Shown in pieces: positions 55,301-63,999 of a stretch of DNA of 64,000 bases (position 1 is the stretch's first letter; each line of letters starts with the position of its first letter). The notes under the pieces are model-generated. The model saw only the letters and a program-made list of their open reading frames with translations, was not told the origin of the DNA and did not search any database. The position numbers and the translations under genes were made by a program. The stretch is from Thermoplasmata archaeon (GTDB taxonomy: Archaea; Thermoplasmatota; Thermoplasmata; Thermoplasmatales; Thermoplasmataceae). The DNA lies in NCBI GenBank assembly GCA_021797735.1, contig JAJZZE010000024.1, positions 62,001 through 126,000 on the forward strand, in the 5' to 3' direction.

Positions 55301-55789
55301 ATAGACATAAATGATGATTCATGTAATTATTCATACGCCGGAGGATTTTATCTGATGGCTAAAAAATCGGGTTCTAAACCGAACTTAATGTTTGAGGATA
55401 CCTTTAATCCAAACAAACCTAAGGTAAGAACAATGAAAGAGGAAATAGAGAGAACGGCTATAGGAAAACTGTTAAATGATTCGTGGATTAATGCGCAGAA
55501 AAACTTCGGCTATAGGGGTGCTACCGAAATGCTTAAAAAAATAGAGCATTTATATGGCTGGGCTGCAACAACAAAGATGGTTAATGATAATATATTTAAT
55601 AATATAACAGATAAATTTGTTTTAAACAATGAGATGAAACAGTGGTTTAAAAAAGAGAATCCCTGGGCATTATCAGAAATAACGTCAAGGTTAATTGAAG
55701 CATATAGGAGAAATATATGGAATGCCAGTGATGATATTAAAAATAAATTAGAAAATGAGTATATGGAAATAGAGGGTGAAAATGAATGA
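52382..55789 (+). CDS. CobN/ChlH-like chelatase large subunit
   Basis: 1135 residues, slightly shorter than bacterial CobN. IHVGTHGTLEFTPGKGLGLSPSD is the conserved H-G-T-H-G-T-x-E-x-x-P-G-K block with metal-site histidine and glutamate; RSYAVLLDYITPPTEY and FVLWSTDAYRSDGE support it. The family inserts Co2+ or Mg2+ into tetrapyrroles using an ATPase partner. The partner gene follows with a 4-nt overlap. No other cobalamin or chlorophyll gene is in the window, so cobaltochelation in B12 synthesis is the likely role. Confidence 0.92.
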   Translation: MKFTVLIGWNGSVIKSFLKAGKETGNEIKIKYPRLDPIDDDFIDSMKNSDAVFIHHFSGENIYNNIMENIENILKNKKYVIAIDPILSKYSTVNKFIEEKVSDYYFYGGYENIKNMVLFVQSIFDKNEYKEPEELPFSGIYSYGNTNFDRKVGILFYRTAWVDNDTKIIDYIIDKLNENNISAIPVFTNGFGDKARNIKSAEECINEYFYYNNKRVDAIINLLSFSLIKKEDKSTLLNLNVPVFQGLTYYYKEYNEWIDSSGLDVVSTIMSAMLPEMDGTIEPVLIGLIKKVTEKNTVYRELVPVEEQVNYMVNRINTWINLKYKNNSDKRIAIILHSGSSFKDLEANIGTATGLDTLNSVTNIMKILRDNGYNINHVPENGEELIKTIMERKAIPEGKWTTIDEIINKNGYVYKMALNEYNQIFSELPEDSKKMIINKWGNINGERDYMVLNNNFYIAGMLFNNVFIGIQPKRITFSDNVNSIRTIHDSLTPVTHYWLSFYKYIQNIFKADAIIHVGTHGTLEFTPGKGLGLSPSDFPEISIGEVPNLYLYSTNVPGEGIIAKRRSYAVLLDYITPPTEYDEVPDDVKKLEDLIDDYEESEKAENVAREKMIIKEIKEITDKIGLTIDFDDYHKATHEIEHRLNLFKDSVISKGLYIYSNNIDDNDISDYVITATRFDDSLYKKYGKEKTREIINNHLKKNDDIPETEKDIIKKLKYSPENEKINLLKALNGEYIEASVSGSLSRGRYDVLPSGRNFYAVDPFKIPSYSAWQIGVILANKLIENEYKRDNKFPETIGFVLWSTDAYRSDGELISQILYTIGVEPVWQEGTKKIRDVRVIPLDILKRPRIDVVIESSGIVRDNLFNIIELIDMAIKKVAALNEDEDSNYIIKHYRKYNHLDRIFSSKPGSYGSGVSNAVESSKWKTENDLADVFIEWMGYSYGNNNFGKGARNELLSISKNIETIVHKREIDEIDINDDSCNYSYAGGFYLMAKKSGSKPNLMFEDTFNPNKPKVRTMKEEIERTAIGKLLNDSWINAQKNFGYRGATEMLKKIEHLYGWAATTKMVNDNIFNNITDKFVLNNEMKQWFKKENPWALSEITSRLIEAYRRNIWNASDDIKNKLENEYMEIEGENE

Positions 55790-57657
55790 AAACATATGAA
55801 TTTCCTTTTTCCGCAATAGTTGATGACGATGATATGAAATTAGGCCTGATCATAAATGCAATAGATAGTAAAATTGGTGGCATTTTAATAACCGGGCCAA
55901 AGGGCATAGCAAAGTCCACAATGGTAAGATCATTATCTTCAATACTACCTGAAATTAAGGCTGTTAAAAACTGTAGATTCCACTGCAACCCTTACGGTAA
56001 CCTGTGTGATGAATGCCTTGAAAGGAAAAAAAATAACAGTTTAGAAATTGAAAACATGAAAATAAAAATAATTAATTTGCCTAACAGTGCAACACTGGAT
56101 AGGGTTGTCGGTTCACTGGATATAAAAAATGCGATAAGGGGCAGGGCAGTTTTAAGAGAGGGTTTATTAGGTGAGGGCAACAGGGGAATTCTATACATAG
56201 ATGAGGTAAATTTACTGGATGATTCGATAGTGGATTCCATACTTGATTCTGCAGCTTCCGGAATAAACATAGTTGAACGCGAGGGAGTATCGTATATACA
56301 CCCTGCAGGATTTATTTTAGTGGGTACAATGAATCCAGAAGAGGGTGAATTGAGACCACAGTTACTGGATAGATTTGGCATATCCGTAGAGGGAAAATTA
56401 CCTACCAGTACCGAAAAATTAATAGAAATATCACGGAGGGTCGAGGAATTTGACTTAAACCCAGAAAAATTCATTGAGCAATATAATGACAGGGATAATG
56501 AAATAAGGGATAGGATAAAAAATGCAAGGGCTATATTAAATGAGGTAAAAATAGATGATGAATATTTAAATTTTATAGCAAATATTATTATAGAAAATTC
56601 ACTGAGCAATAGAACAATGATAAGCACAATAAAAGCTGCAAAGGCAATAGCAGCATATAATAACAGGAAAAACGCAAATTCCGGAGATATAAAGAAGGCA
56701 CTGGAATTCGCTTTAAACCACAGATTAAAGGAGAAGGGCAAGAGTAGCCCGGATTATAATTTTAATAACGGTAATCAAAAAAATGATAGCGTGGATAATG
56801 AAAAAAATGGTGAAAATAAGGGTAAACGTGATAATATTGATAATGATCTGAATAACGATACGGGTGTAAAGGGTAATCATCATAATACGGACAATCAGGA
56901 TGATAAAAACCAGAATGATATGGGTAATAAAAAAAACGGTGAAAATAAAATAAATAACATAGAACTGAGTGTAAACAATAAGATTAAAACAAAAAAATCC
57001 GGCAAATCCGGTATTTCTGATAGTTACAGGAATATGGGCATTAAAAATGGCAGGAATATTGATATAAGGTCTTCAGTACTAAATTCTGGAATGTCGGGGT
57101 ATAAAAAAATAAATTATAATGCAATTGTGATGAAGAATATGTATTCTAAGGGGTCAATTCCGGTTATAATAGCCATAGATTCAAGTAAATCCATGAATTT
57201 TAACTCAAGAATAAACATTGCAAAGAATATATCAAATCTGTTATTAAAAAAGATATATTTGATAAGGAGCAGAGTTGCATTATTATCATTTTCCGGTTAT
57301 AGCTCAAAAGTTGTTTTAAATTTTTCAAGGAATTTTACAGAACTGGAGAATGAGATAGATAATATAAAAAGTTCGGGGAAAACACCACTGTATGACGCAC
57401 TGTATAATATATATAAACTATCAGCATATGAGAAAATAAAAACAATAAGTATACTGATAACTGACGGCAGGGGGAATATATTCAACAGTAACCCGTATAA
57501 TGATTTAAAATATATATCGGAAAAAATAAAAAATGTATCAAATCTGTATATAGTAAATACTGAAACAAATGAATATTTGCCATCCTATAATAAATTAATA
57601 GCAGAATATTCTAACGGTAAATTAATAAATAACCTTTCTGATATAAAAATAGGTTAA
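55786..57657 (+). CDS. Chelatase ATPase/vWA subunit (ChlI-ChlD fusion)
   Basis: 623 residues. The AAA+ half has Walker A GPKGIAKSTM, a cysteine-containing insert (CRFHCNPYGNLCDECLE), Walker B GILYIDEVNLLDD and VGTMNPEEGELRPQLLDRFG. An Asn/Asp/Lys-rich linker of about 100 residues leads to a vWA domain with MIDAS DSSKSMN and ITDGRGN. It couples ATP hydrolysis to metal insertion by the large subunit, whose gene it overlaps by 4 nt. The four cysteines could bind a metal. Confidence 0.92.
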   Translation: MKTYEFPFSAIVDDDDMKLGLIINAIDSKIGGILITGPKGIAKSTMVRSLSSILPEIKAVKNCRFHCNPYGNLCDECLERKKNNSLEIENMKIKIINLPNSATLDRVVGSLDIKNAIRGRAVLREGLLGEGNRGILYIDEVNLLDDSIVDSILDSAASGINIVEREGVSYIHPAGFILVGTMNPEEGELRPQLLDRFGISVEGKLPTSTEKLIEISRRVEEFDLNPEKFIEQYNDRDNEIRDRIKNARAILNEVKIDDEYLNFIANIIIENSLSNRTMISTIKAAKAIAAYNNRKNANSGDIKKALEFALNHRLKEKGKSSPDYNFNNGNQKNDSVDNEKNGENKGKRDNIDNDLNNDTGVKGNHHNTDNQDDKNQNDMGNKKNGENKINNIELSVNNKIKTKKSGKSGISDSYRNMGIKNGRNIDIRSSVLNSGMSGYKKINYNAIVMKNMYSKGSIPVIIAIDSSKSMNFNSRINIAKNISNLLLKKIYLIRSRVALLSFSGYSSKVVLNFSRNFTELENEIDNIKSSGKTPLYDALYNIYKLSAYEKIKTISILITDGRGNIFNSNPYNDLKYISEKIKNVSNLYIVNTETNEYLPSYNKLIAEYSNGKLINNLSDIKIG

Positions 57658-57712
57658 ACTCATAAATATTTATTTTAGAAATAAATATTAATAATACCCA
57701 TATACAGTAAAC

Positions 57713-58747
57713 ATGACGGATGAAATACCGGAAAAAAGAGATAAGCACCCCTATCTTATGTATGATATGTTAAAGGAAACATCGGAATCCCTTGATGTAA
57801 CAGGAAGTGTAATGGAGAACCTTGATTATTCATTTTTACAGCCTACATTAATTTTTACGGGAAATGGAACAGCTTATCATGCAGCACAGATAGGCGCCGG
57901 TTTTCTAAAAAAAACTGGGCTTGATTATAAATTTATTCAATCCTATGAATTATTGAATTATGAACTGCCATCGCACGGGGTATTAATAGGCATATCAAAT
58001 AGTGGAAAAACAAAATCTACAGTGGATTCAATGATGCATCTAAAAAAATATGCATACATTGTAGGAATAACGCATTATAAAAATACACCCATGGATAAAA
58101 TATCGGACAAAAGTATAATAATAAACTCTGAGGATAAATCTCTATGCAATACAAAATCATTCTTTGATAATGTAATAGCTTCAATGTATATTGCTAAAAA
58201 TTATTCGCATTTAGATATAGACATTAATAAAATAATAGGTATAATAAAGGATTTAATAAAAACAATGGATGATAAAATGCATAAAATTGCAAGAGAATTA
58301 TCATATGTAAATGAAATATTTGTTCTCGGTGCTGGACCGGAATTACCGGTTGCAAGAGAGGTTGCGCAGAAAATAAAGGAAGCTGCACATATCCATGCAG
58401 AGGGCATAGAACTGGAAGAGTTCAATCACGGGTGTACATCAATAATAGATGATAAATCATTATTAATAATATTAAATAATAAAACGGTAGACCTGAGGCA
58501 CAGGGATATAGTAAATGCATGTAAAATAATCGGAACAAAAACATTAACAGTAAATGGCAACGGTGATTTTAACGTTAGTTTACCGGAACTTGATGAATAT
58601 TTAGATCCTGTAATAAATACTGTGCCATTGTATTATCTTGCATATTATCTTGCGGTAGAGAAAAACGTTAATCCAGATCTATTGAGATTTGATGAGAAAC
58701 CATATATGGATTTTGATAATATTATATTTCCACCGGGTGCACATTAA
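57713..58747 (+). CDS. SIS-domain sugar-phosphate isomerase/deaminase (GlmS isomerase-like)
   Basis: 344 residues with two SIS domains and no glutaminase domain. First domain: FTGNGTAYHAAQIGAGFLK and GISNSGKTKSTVDSMMH; second: FVLGAGPELPVAREVAQKIKEA and the catalytic-type HAEGIELEEFNHGC. It resembles the isomerase half of GlmS, or archaeal glucosamine-6-phosphate deaminases, which convert between fructose-6-P and glucosamine-6-P. A stand-alone deaminase is the likelier activity because no glutaminase partner is visible. Confidence 0.85.
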   Translation: MTDEIPEKRDKHPYLMYDMLKETSESLDVTGSVMENLDYSFLQPTLIFTGNGTAYHAAQIGAGFLKKTGLDYKFIQSYELLNYELPSHGVLIGISNSGKTKSTVDSMMHLKKYAYIVGITHYKNTPMDKISDKSIIINSEDKSLCNTKSFFDNVIASMYIAKNYSHLDIDINKIIGIIKDLIKTMDDKMHKIARELSYVNEIFVLGAGPELPVAREVAQKIKEAAHIHAEGIELEEFNHGCTSIIDDKSLLIILNNKTVDLRHRDIVNACKIIGTKTLTVNGNGDFNVSLPELDEYLDPVINTVPLYYLAYYLAVEKNVNPDLLRFDEKPYMDFDNIIFPPGAH

Positions 58748-58815
58748 AATATTTAAATGTCTATAAATATATAAATTTTTTAAGGATTTGTTTCCCTTCT
58801 GCTAAAATTAATAAA

Positions 58816-59430
58816 TTATTTTTTTCTTTTGTTTAATTCATTCATTATATCAGATATCCTTATATTATTGTATGATAAATAGACAAGTAGATGGTATAAT
58901 AAATCGGATGTTTCGTAGATTATTCTATCATTAGTTTTTGCTAAAATTGTTTCAACAGCCTCTTCACCAACTTTTTTCCTTATGTTTTCTTCTCCTGAGT
59001 TAAATAAATATGTTGTGTATGAATTTTCTCTCGGTATCTCCTTTGTTTTATAAATTAGATTTTCAAGATTTAATAAAACCTCCAGGGAGTAATCTATATA
59101 ATTTTTATTTGCTTTTTCATCCAGATTTCTAAAGCAACTTCTATTACCCAGATGGCATGCACTACCTTTCTGATCGACCTTAATTAACAGTGTATCACTA
59201 TCGCAGTCAATCATTATATCCTTTATGGTCTGTGTATTTCCGCTTACCTCGCCCTTCATTCTTATTCTTTTTTTAGATCTTGAATAATAATGGACATACC
59301 CAGTTTCAATGCTTCTGTTAAAGGCTTCGCTGTTCATATATCCCAGGGTTAAAACTTCATTATTCTCGTAATCCTGTACTACCACGGGAATTAAACCATT
59401 TTCATCAAATTTTAAATTATAGCCTGACAT
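58816..59430 (-). CDS. hisIE: Phosphoribosyl-AMP cyclohydrolase / phosphoribosyl-ATP pyrophosphatase
   Basis: 204 residues with both activities. HisI half: YENNEVLTLGYMNSEAF, RIRMKGEVSGNTQ, the metal-binding DCDSDTLLIKV and the zinc cysteines around GSACHLGNRSC; HisE half after residue 110: KVGEEAVETILAKT and SDLLYHLLVYL. It carries out steps 2 and 3 of histidine synthesis. It is last in the his operon and overlaps hisF by 14 nt. Confidence 0.95.
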   Translation of the reverse strand: MSGYNLKFDENGLIPVVVQDYENNEVLTLGYMNSEAFNRSIETGYVHYYSRSKKRIRMKGEVSGNTQTIKDIMIDCDSDTLLIKVDQKGSACHLGNRSCFRNLDEKANKNYIDYSLEVLLNLENLIYKTKEIPRENSYTTYLFNSGEENIRKKVGEEAVETILAKTNDRIIYETSDLLYHLLVYLSYNNIRISDIMNELNKRKK

Positions 59431-60169
59431 TTATATCATTCTCCTTCAGATAGTTTTTAATTTCCATTATACCATATTTTTTATAATGGAATATTGATGC
59501 TGCCAGTGCCCCATCAGCACCTGATCTAAAAACGTTTAAAAAATCCTCAGGTTTTCCGGCACCGCCGGAGGCTATTACCGGTATATTTACCTTATCTGAT
59601 AATAATTTTATTAGATTGTTATCGTAACCATCCATTGTGCCATCATAGTTTATTGATGTTGCCAGTATTTCCCCGGCACCATAATCTTCCACTGTTTTCG
59701 CCCACTCAATTACATTTTTATGTGTATTTACTTTTCCACCGTGTGAGTACACATAATAATTATTATTTTCATATTTTGCATCTATTGCTATTACTGTATT
59801 TGCAGATCCAAGTACATCCGATAGTTTTATAATTATTTCAGGATTTTCTATTCCATATGTATTGATAAATATTTTATCTGCACCGTTTTTTATTATATCC
59901 AGTGCAGCTTCTATTGAAGTGATGCCACCTCCAGCCGTAAATGGTATATAAATCTCGGATGCCACCTTTCTGGCAAGTTCCTTCAGTATATTCCTTTTTT
60001 CATTTGTTGCAGTAATATCTAAAAATACAATTTCATCTATACCTTCCTTTTCGTATCTCTTTGCAAGCTCAATGGGGTTATCAACGGTTCTTATATTTTC
60101 AAAATTTATACCCTTAACAACCGAGTCATTTATTACATCAAGAGCAGCAATTATTCTTTTTGCAAGCAT
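59417..60169 (-). CDS. hisF: Imidazole glycerol phosphate synthase subunit HisF
   Basis: 250 residues, (beta/alpha)8 barrel. Catalytic Asp residues lie in RIIAALDVINDSVVKG and in ILATSINYDGTMDGYD; phosphate-binding PVIASGGAGKPEDF and ADGALAASIFH. It makes imidazole glycerol phosphate and AICAR with ammonia from HisH. The 5' end overlaps hisA by 19 nt. Confidence 0.96.
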   Translation of the reverse strand: MLAKRIIAALDVINDSVVKGINFENIRTVDNPIELAKRYEKEGIDEIVFLDITATNEKRNILKELARKVASEIYIPFTAGGGITSIEAALDIIKNGADKIFINTYGIENPEIIIKLSDVLGSANTVIAIDAKYENNNYYVYSHGGKVNTHKNVIEWAKTVEDYGAGEILATSINYDGTMDGYDNNLIKLLSDKVNIPVIASGGAGKPEDFLNVFRSGADGALAASIFHYKKYGIMEIKNYLKENDINVRL

Positions 60170-60837
60170 TTTAATTCCTCCATTTTTATACCGTTTTCAT
60201 ATAATGCCTTACCGATTATAACACCGGAAAATCCAGAATTTTCTATGTTTATAATATCATTTACAGTATTTACACCACCGGCATACATAAAATATTCACT
60301 GTTCCAGAACTTCTGTATATCTTCTATTTTTTTAGTTCCATCATTCTTTATTGATGTGTAGATAAACCTGTTAATTTTTTTATTTAAACTGTTATAAAAG
60401 TCGCCGTAATTTACATATGCGTTGGTTTTCCATCCATTAGTCCTTATGCTGTTATTAAATACATCAATGCTTACAGTTATATTACTGTAAATAGAAGATT
60501 TTTCAATTATTTCATCGTTTAATGCGGATGTTCCAAGTATAATGCTATCTGCACCGATTTTATAGCCATAATTTATATCATTTAATGTTCTGAAGCCACC
60601 ACCAACCTGTACAAAAGCATTTACATTACTTATTATTTCCTGTATAATTCCTATATTTTTTTTATTGCCTGTCAGTGCACCGTTTAAATCTATTATGTGT
60701 AATCTTTTTATTTTTTCAGTAAATTTCATAGCATACTCTACAGGGTCACCGTAAACATTTTTATTGTTTATGTCTCCATTCGTTAGGGAAACCGCCTTCC
60801 CATTATAAATGTCTATTGCAGGATATATATCTATCAT
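60151..60837 (-). CDS. hisA: ProFAR isomerase HisA
   Basis: 228 residues, barrel homologous to HisF. YPAIDIYNGKAVSLTNGD contains the catalytic Asp, VQVGGGFRTLNDI and YAGGVNTVNDI the phosphate-binding loops. It performs the Amadori rearrangement of ProFAR. Fourteen residues shorter than usual at the end. Overlaps hisH by 4 nt and hisF by 19 nt. Confidence 0.93.
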   Translation of the reverse strand: MIDIYPAIDIYNGKAVSLTNGDINNKNVYGDPVEYAMKFTEKIKRLHIIDLNGALTGNKKNIGIIQEIISNVNAFVQVGGGFRTLNDINYGYKIGADSIILGTSALNDEIIEKSSIYSNITVSIDVFNNSIRTNGWKTNAYVNYGDFYNSLNKKINRFIYTSIKNDGTKKIEDIQKFWNSEYFMYAGGVNTVNDIINIENSGFSGVIIGKALYENGIKMEELKCLQKE

Positions 60838-61403
60838 AGCAGATCCCTGAAGTTTTTCAGTAATTTTATCCCGTTTTCTCCTGATTTCTCAGGATGAAAT
60901 TGAACCGCATACACACTGGATCTATTTACCGCAGATGAAAAATTTATATTATATTCTGTTTCAGCCACTGTATTATCATCTATTTCACGGTAATACGAAT
61001 GCATGAAATAGAAATATGAATTATCTTTTATACCGTTGAATAAAGGTGAATCTCTCTTTATGGCTACAGTATTCCATCCCATATGGGGTGTTTTTATTCC
61101 ACTAAATCTTTTTATTCTGCCATTAAAAATGCTTAATCCCCCTGTATTCCCCTCATCACTTTTTTCATACAATACTTCCAGGCCAAGGCATATACCGAGA
61201 TATGGTGTTCCATCATTTATTTTTTTTAATAGTATATTTTTAACCGGCTTTATTATATTATTTACATAATCAAGAGAACCTACTCCGGGAAAAACAATTT
61301 TGTCTGATTTCTCTATTGTTTCAGGATCCAGAGTAATCGTACCATTTAATATTTTATTTATATTTGCTACATTGCCCGTCTTTATATCTATTATTGATAT
61401 CAT
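60834..61403 (-). CDS. hisH: Imidazole glycerol phosphate synthase glutaminase HisH
   Basis: 189 residues, class I glutamine amidotransferase: oxyanion PGVGSLDYV, nucleophile in PYLGICLGLEVLYE, and the His-Glu pair in VYAVQFHPEKSGENG. It supplies ammonia to HisF. Overlaps hisB (4 nt) and hisA (4 nt). Confidence 0.95.
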   Translation of the reverse strand: MISIIDIKTGNVANINKILNGTITLDPETIEKSDKIVFPGVGSLDYVNNIIKPVKNILLKKINDGTPYLGICLGLEVLYEKSDEGNTGGLSIFNGRIKRFSGIKTPHMGWNTVAIKRDSPLFNGIKDNSYFYFMHSYYREIDDNTVAETEYNINFSSAVNRSSVYAVQFHPEKSGENGIKLLKNFRDLL

Positions 61404-61924
61404 AATACCCCCTTTGTACTCTCTATCCTGCCAGATTCCTCTAAGGCAATTTTTAGGGCATTGCCCAGATTTTTGAATACATCTTCCGTTATGTGGTGTG
61501 GATCACTGCCATTTAATTTTATAACATGCAGTGTCATGGATAAGGTTCTTGCCAGTGCCCACAAAAATTCATATAACAGATTTAATTCAAAACCTTCAGC
61601 GTTGCTGTAATCAACCTTAAAATTAATGTATGGCCTTGATATATCAAGGGATAACAGTATTAATGAATCGTCCATCGGCATCATGGATGACCCGAATCTT
61701 TTTATGTTTTTTATATTGCTTTTTATTTCCATGCCAGCTGTTATGCCTAAATCCTCCCATAAATGATGCCTTAAATCGTATTCGGCTTTAATATAAACAT
61801 TTTTATTCATATAGAAAAATAATGTCTTCATCATATGATCTAAAATTTTATCACCCGTATTTATGTAATTTTTATCATTATTTAGTATAACCTCTATTTT
61901 TGTTTCGTCTGTATTCCTTATCAT
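61400..61924 (-). CDS. hisB: Imidazoleglycerol-phosphate dehydratase HisB
   Basis: 174 residues, monofunctional (no phosphatase domain). The metal-binding repeats RHHLWEDLGITAG and DPHHITEDVFK carry the HHxxED and HHxxE ligands. Step 6 of the pathway. Overlaps hisD by 4 nt and hisH by 4 nt. Histidinol-phosphate phosphatase must be encoded elsewhere. Confidence 0.95.
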   Translation of the reverse strand: MIRNTDETKIEVILNNDKNYINTGDKILDHMMKTLFFYMNKNVYIKAEYDLRHHLWEDLGITAGMEIKSNIKNIKRFGSSMMPMDDSLILLSLDISRPYINFKVDYSNAEGFELNLLYEFLWALARTLSMTLHVIKLNGSDPHHITEDVFKNLGNALKIALEESGRIESTKGVL

Positions 61925-63060
61925 TTCCTTACCTCCATAGATTTTTTATGTAAATTCATATTTTCTATTTCCGCCAGTCTCATACCGAGGTATGAATCTG
62001 AGGTAAAATCGGATTTTGATGTGTATGCAAATGATGTTTTCTTCATAAAATCATCCACGGTTAAAACCGATGAAAATCTGGATGTTCCACCCGTAGGCAG
62101 TAAATGGTTAACTCCTAAGAAATAATCTCCTGCAGGTACCGGTGTATAATCGCCCATATAAACCGCACCGGCATTTTTTATTCTGTTTAATAAATTTAAT
62201 GGATCCTTACACTGAATTTCTAAATGTTCAGGAGCCAGCACATTAACCTTATTTATTAGGGTATCCATATCATCAAATACGTAGATTTCTACTCTCTTAT
62301 TCTCTATTTTATTTTCTATATTTTTATCCGTGGTTAACAGCCATGCCCTTGAGGTTTCTCCATGTTCCAGCTGTGAGTTTAAATCTGAGATTATATAATC
62401 ATTATTTGATGTTTCATCAGAAATTACACATATTTCAGATGGACCATATAAACCATCTATGCCGGTAATGCCATAAACCTGCCTTTTTGCCTCATTCACA
62501 TATATATTTCCGGGACCGAAGATTTTGTCAACACTTTTCATTGAAATACCGTATGACATTGCTGCTATTGCCTGTATCCCACCTAATTTATATACCTCTT
62601 TTATTCCTAAAAACCTGGCTATATACAAAACATATGGATTGATTTTGCCGTTATTATCAGGTGCAACGGTTATTATTATATCGTTTACACCGGCTATTTT
62701 TGCTGGGGCACCTATCATCATTACCGTTGACGGCAATGGTTTTTTCCCGGGTATATACATTCCTATTCTTTCTATCGGCTTATATATTATTCCATAGATT
62801 GAACCGTTGTAAAACCTGAACTTACCCTCATTTTTCTGTATCAAATGGTTATTATATATTCTCTCATATGTTCTTTTTATAATATTTTTATCGTTTTCAT
62901 TTATTAATTCTTCTGCTTCCCTGAATTCGTTTTCTGTTACGGCAAACTCCCCGGCATAATTATCGAATTTTTTTGAATATTCTTTCAGTGCCACCTCCTT
63001 TCTTTCTCCTATATCATCTAATATATTCCTTACATAACCTTCAGTATTCATATAAAACAC
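61921..63060 (-). CDS. hisD: Histidinol dehydrogenase
   Basis: 379 residues, shorter than the 420-430 typical of bacteria. YIPGKKPLPSTVMM, VDKIFGPGNIYVNEAKRQVYG, SQLEHGETSRAWLLT and AGDYFLGVNHLLPTGGTSRFS are hallmark segments including zinc ligands. It oxidises histidinol to histidine in the last two steps. Start may be the fourth codon (MNTEGYV). Overlaps hisG by 20 nt. Confidence 0.95.
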   Translation of the reverse strand: MFYMNTEGYVRNILDDIGERKEVALKEYSKKFDNYAGEFAVTENEFREAEELINENDKNIIKRTYERIYNNHLIQKNEGKFRFYNGSIYGIIYKPIERIGMYIPGKKPLPSTVMMIGAPAKIAGVNDIIITVAPDNNGKINPYVLYIARFLGIKEVYKLGGIQAIAAMSYGISMKSVDKIFGPGNIYVNEAKRQVYGITGIDGLYGPSEICVISDETSNNDYIISDLNSQLEHGETSRAWLLTTDKNIENKIENKRVEIYVFDDMDTLINKVNVLAPEHLEIQCKDPLNLLNRIKNAGAVYMGDYTPVPAGDYFLGVNHLLPTGGTSRFSSVLTVDDFMKKTSFAYTSKSDFTSDSYLGMRLAEIENMNLHKKSMEVRK

Positions 63061-63649
63061 CCTTTACACTGTCAATAAAATTATTTATTTCATCATATTT
63101 TGTTTTCATGGATACCCTGTTTACTATTAAAACGGCGGAAATATCCATTATTTTTTTAATTTCAACTAAATTATTTTTCCTTAAGGTCTCTCCGGTTTCA
63201 ACAACATCAACTATTGCATCAGCAATGCCTGTGAGCGGCGCAATTTCCAGTGAACCATTCAGTTTTATTATATTCACATTTATTCCAAGATTTTTGAAGT
63301 AATTGTATGTTATTTCAGGATGCCTTGTTGCTATTTTTAAATCGTATAAATCCCTGATCTTATATTTTTTATCTGATATAAGGCTTAACCTGCATTTGCC
63401 AAAATCGAGTTCTAATGGGGAAAAAACATAATTTTTATTTTCAATTAAAACATCTGACCCACAGATGCCTATATCTGCATTATATTCAACATATGTGGGT
63501 ATATCCATCGGTTTTGGAAATATTATTTCATTTTCACTGGAATAAAAAAATAGTTTCCTGTCGTCTTTTATATCTATCCTTATTCCTGATTTATTCAATA
63601 GAGATATTGAATCTTTCATTAATCTACCACGCGGTACTGCAAATTTCAT
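63041..63649 (-). CDS. hisG: ATP phosphoribosyltransferase, short form
   Basis: 202 residues, the HisG-short type without the C-terminal regulatory domain. FAVPRGRLMKDSISLLNKSG at the N-terminus and the PRPP-binding IADAIVDVVETGETLRKN near residue 150 are diagnostic. Short HisG needs HisZ, and the partial gene upstream fits that. It catalyses the committed step. Overlaps the upstream gene by 4 nt. Confidence 0.95.
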   Translation of the reverse strand: MKFAVPRGRLMKDSISLLNKSGIRIDIKDDRKLFFYSSENEIIFPKPMDIPTYVEYNADIGICGSDVLIENKNYVFSPLELDFGKCRLSLISDKKYKIRDLYDLKIATRHPEITYNYFKNLGINVNIIKLNGSLEIAPLTGIADAIVDVVETGETLRKNNLVEIKKIMDISAVLIVNRVSMKTKYDEINNFIDSVKGVLYEY

Positions 63650-63999
63650 TTCTTCACACCTCCGGTTAAATTTCCTTTTACGGCATTATAAATATTATTA
63701 ACATTGAATGAGAAACCACATGCATTCATATTTTTTATTTTATAATTGCCACCACCAGCTATAAAACCATTACTGTTGTAAATTTCAAAAATTAAGCCAT
63801 CATAATAATTGAAATACCTTACAGTTCCAAAGTCTATGTTAATTCTATTATCATTTATCGTTTTTACAATTTTATCCAGAAATTCTATGTTGCTTTTATC
63901 TGTTCTTGTATTCATTAAATTAATAATTTCATTTTTATTATCTATATCCATCTTTTCTATACCATTATAATCCATTTTTTTAATGTATTCCATTATTTT
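63646..63999 (-). CDS. hisZ: ATP phosphoribosyltransferase regulatory subunit HisZ, 5' end beyond window
   Basis: The last 115 or more residues of a HisRS-like protein. TVRYFNYYDGLIFEIYNSN and IAGGGNYKI match the class II motif 3 region ('YYTGxxFE...GGRYD') shared by HisRS and HisZ. The arginine of GGGRYD is replaced, as is common in catalytically inactive HisZ. The frame is open to the window edge without a stop, so the track's ATG at 63993 is probably internal. The overlap with short hisG supports HisZ rather than a synthetase. Confidence 0.8.
   Translation of the reverse strand, partial: KIMEYIKKMDYNGIEKMDIDNKNEIINLMNTRTDKSNIEFLDKIVKTINDNRINIDFGTVRYFNYYDGLIFEIYNSNGFIAGGGNYKIKNMNACGFSFNVNNIYNAVKGNLTGGVKK

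Noticed and set aside
55992-56741. 249-residue minus-strand ORF
   Set aside because: Antisense to the ChlI-ChlD gene and Ser/Phe/Ile-rich, a typical shadow of a real AT-rich gene.
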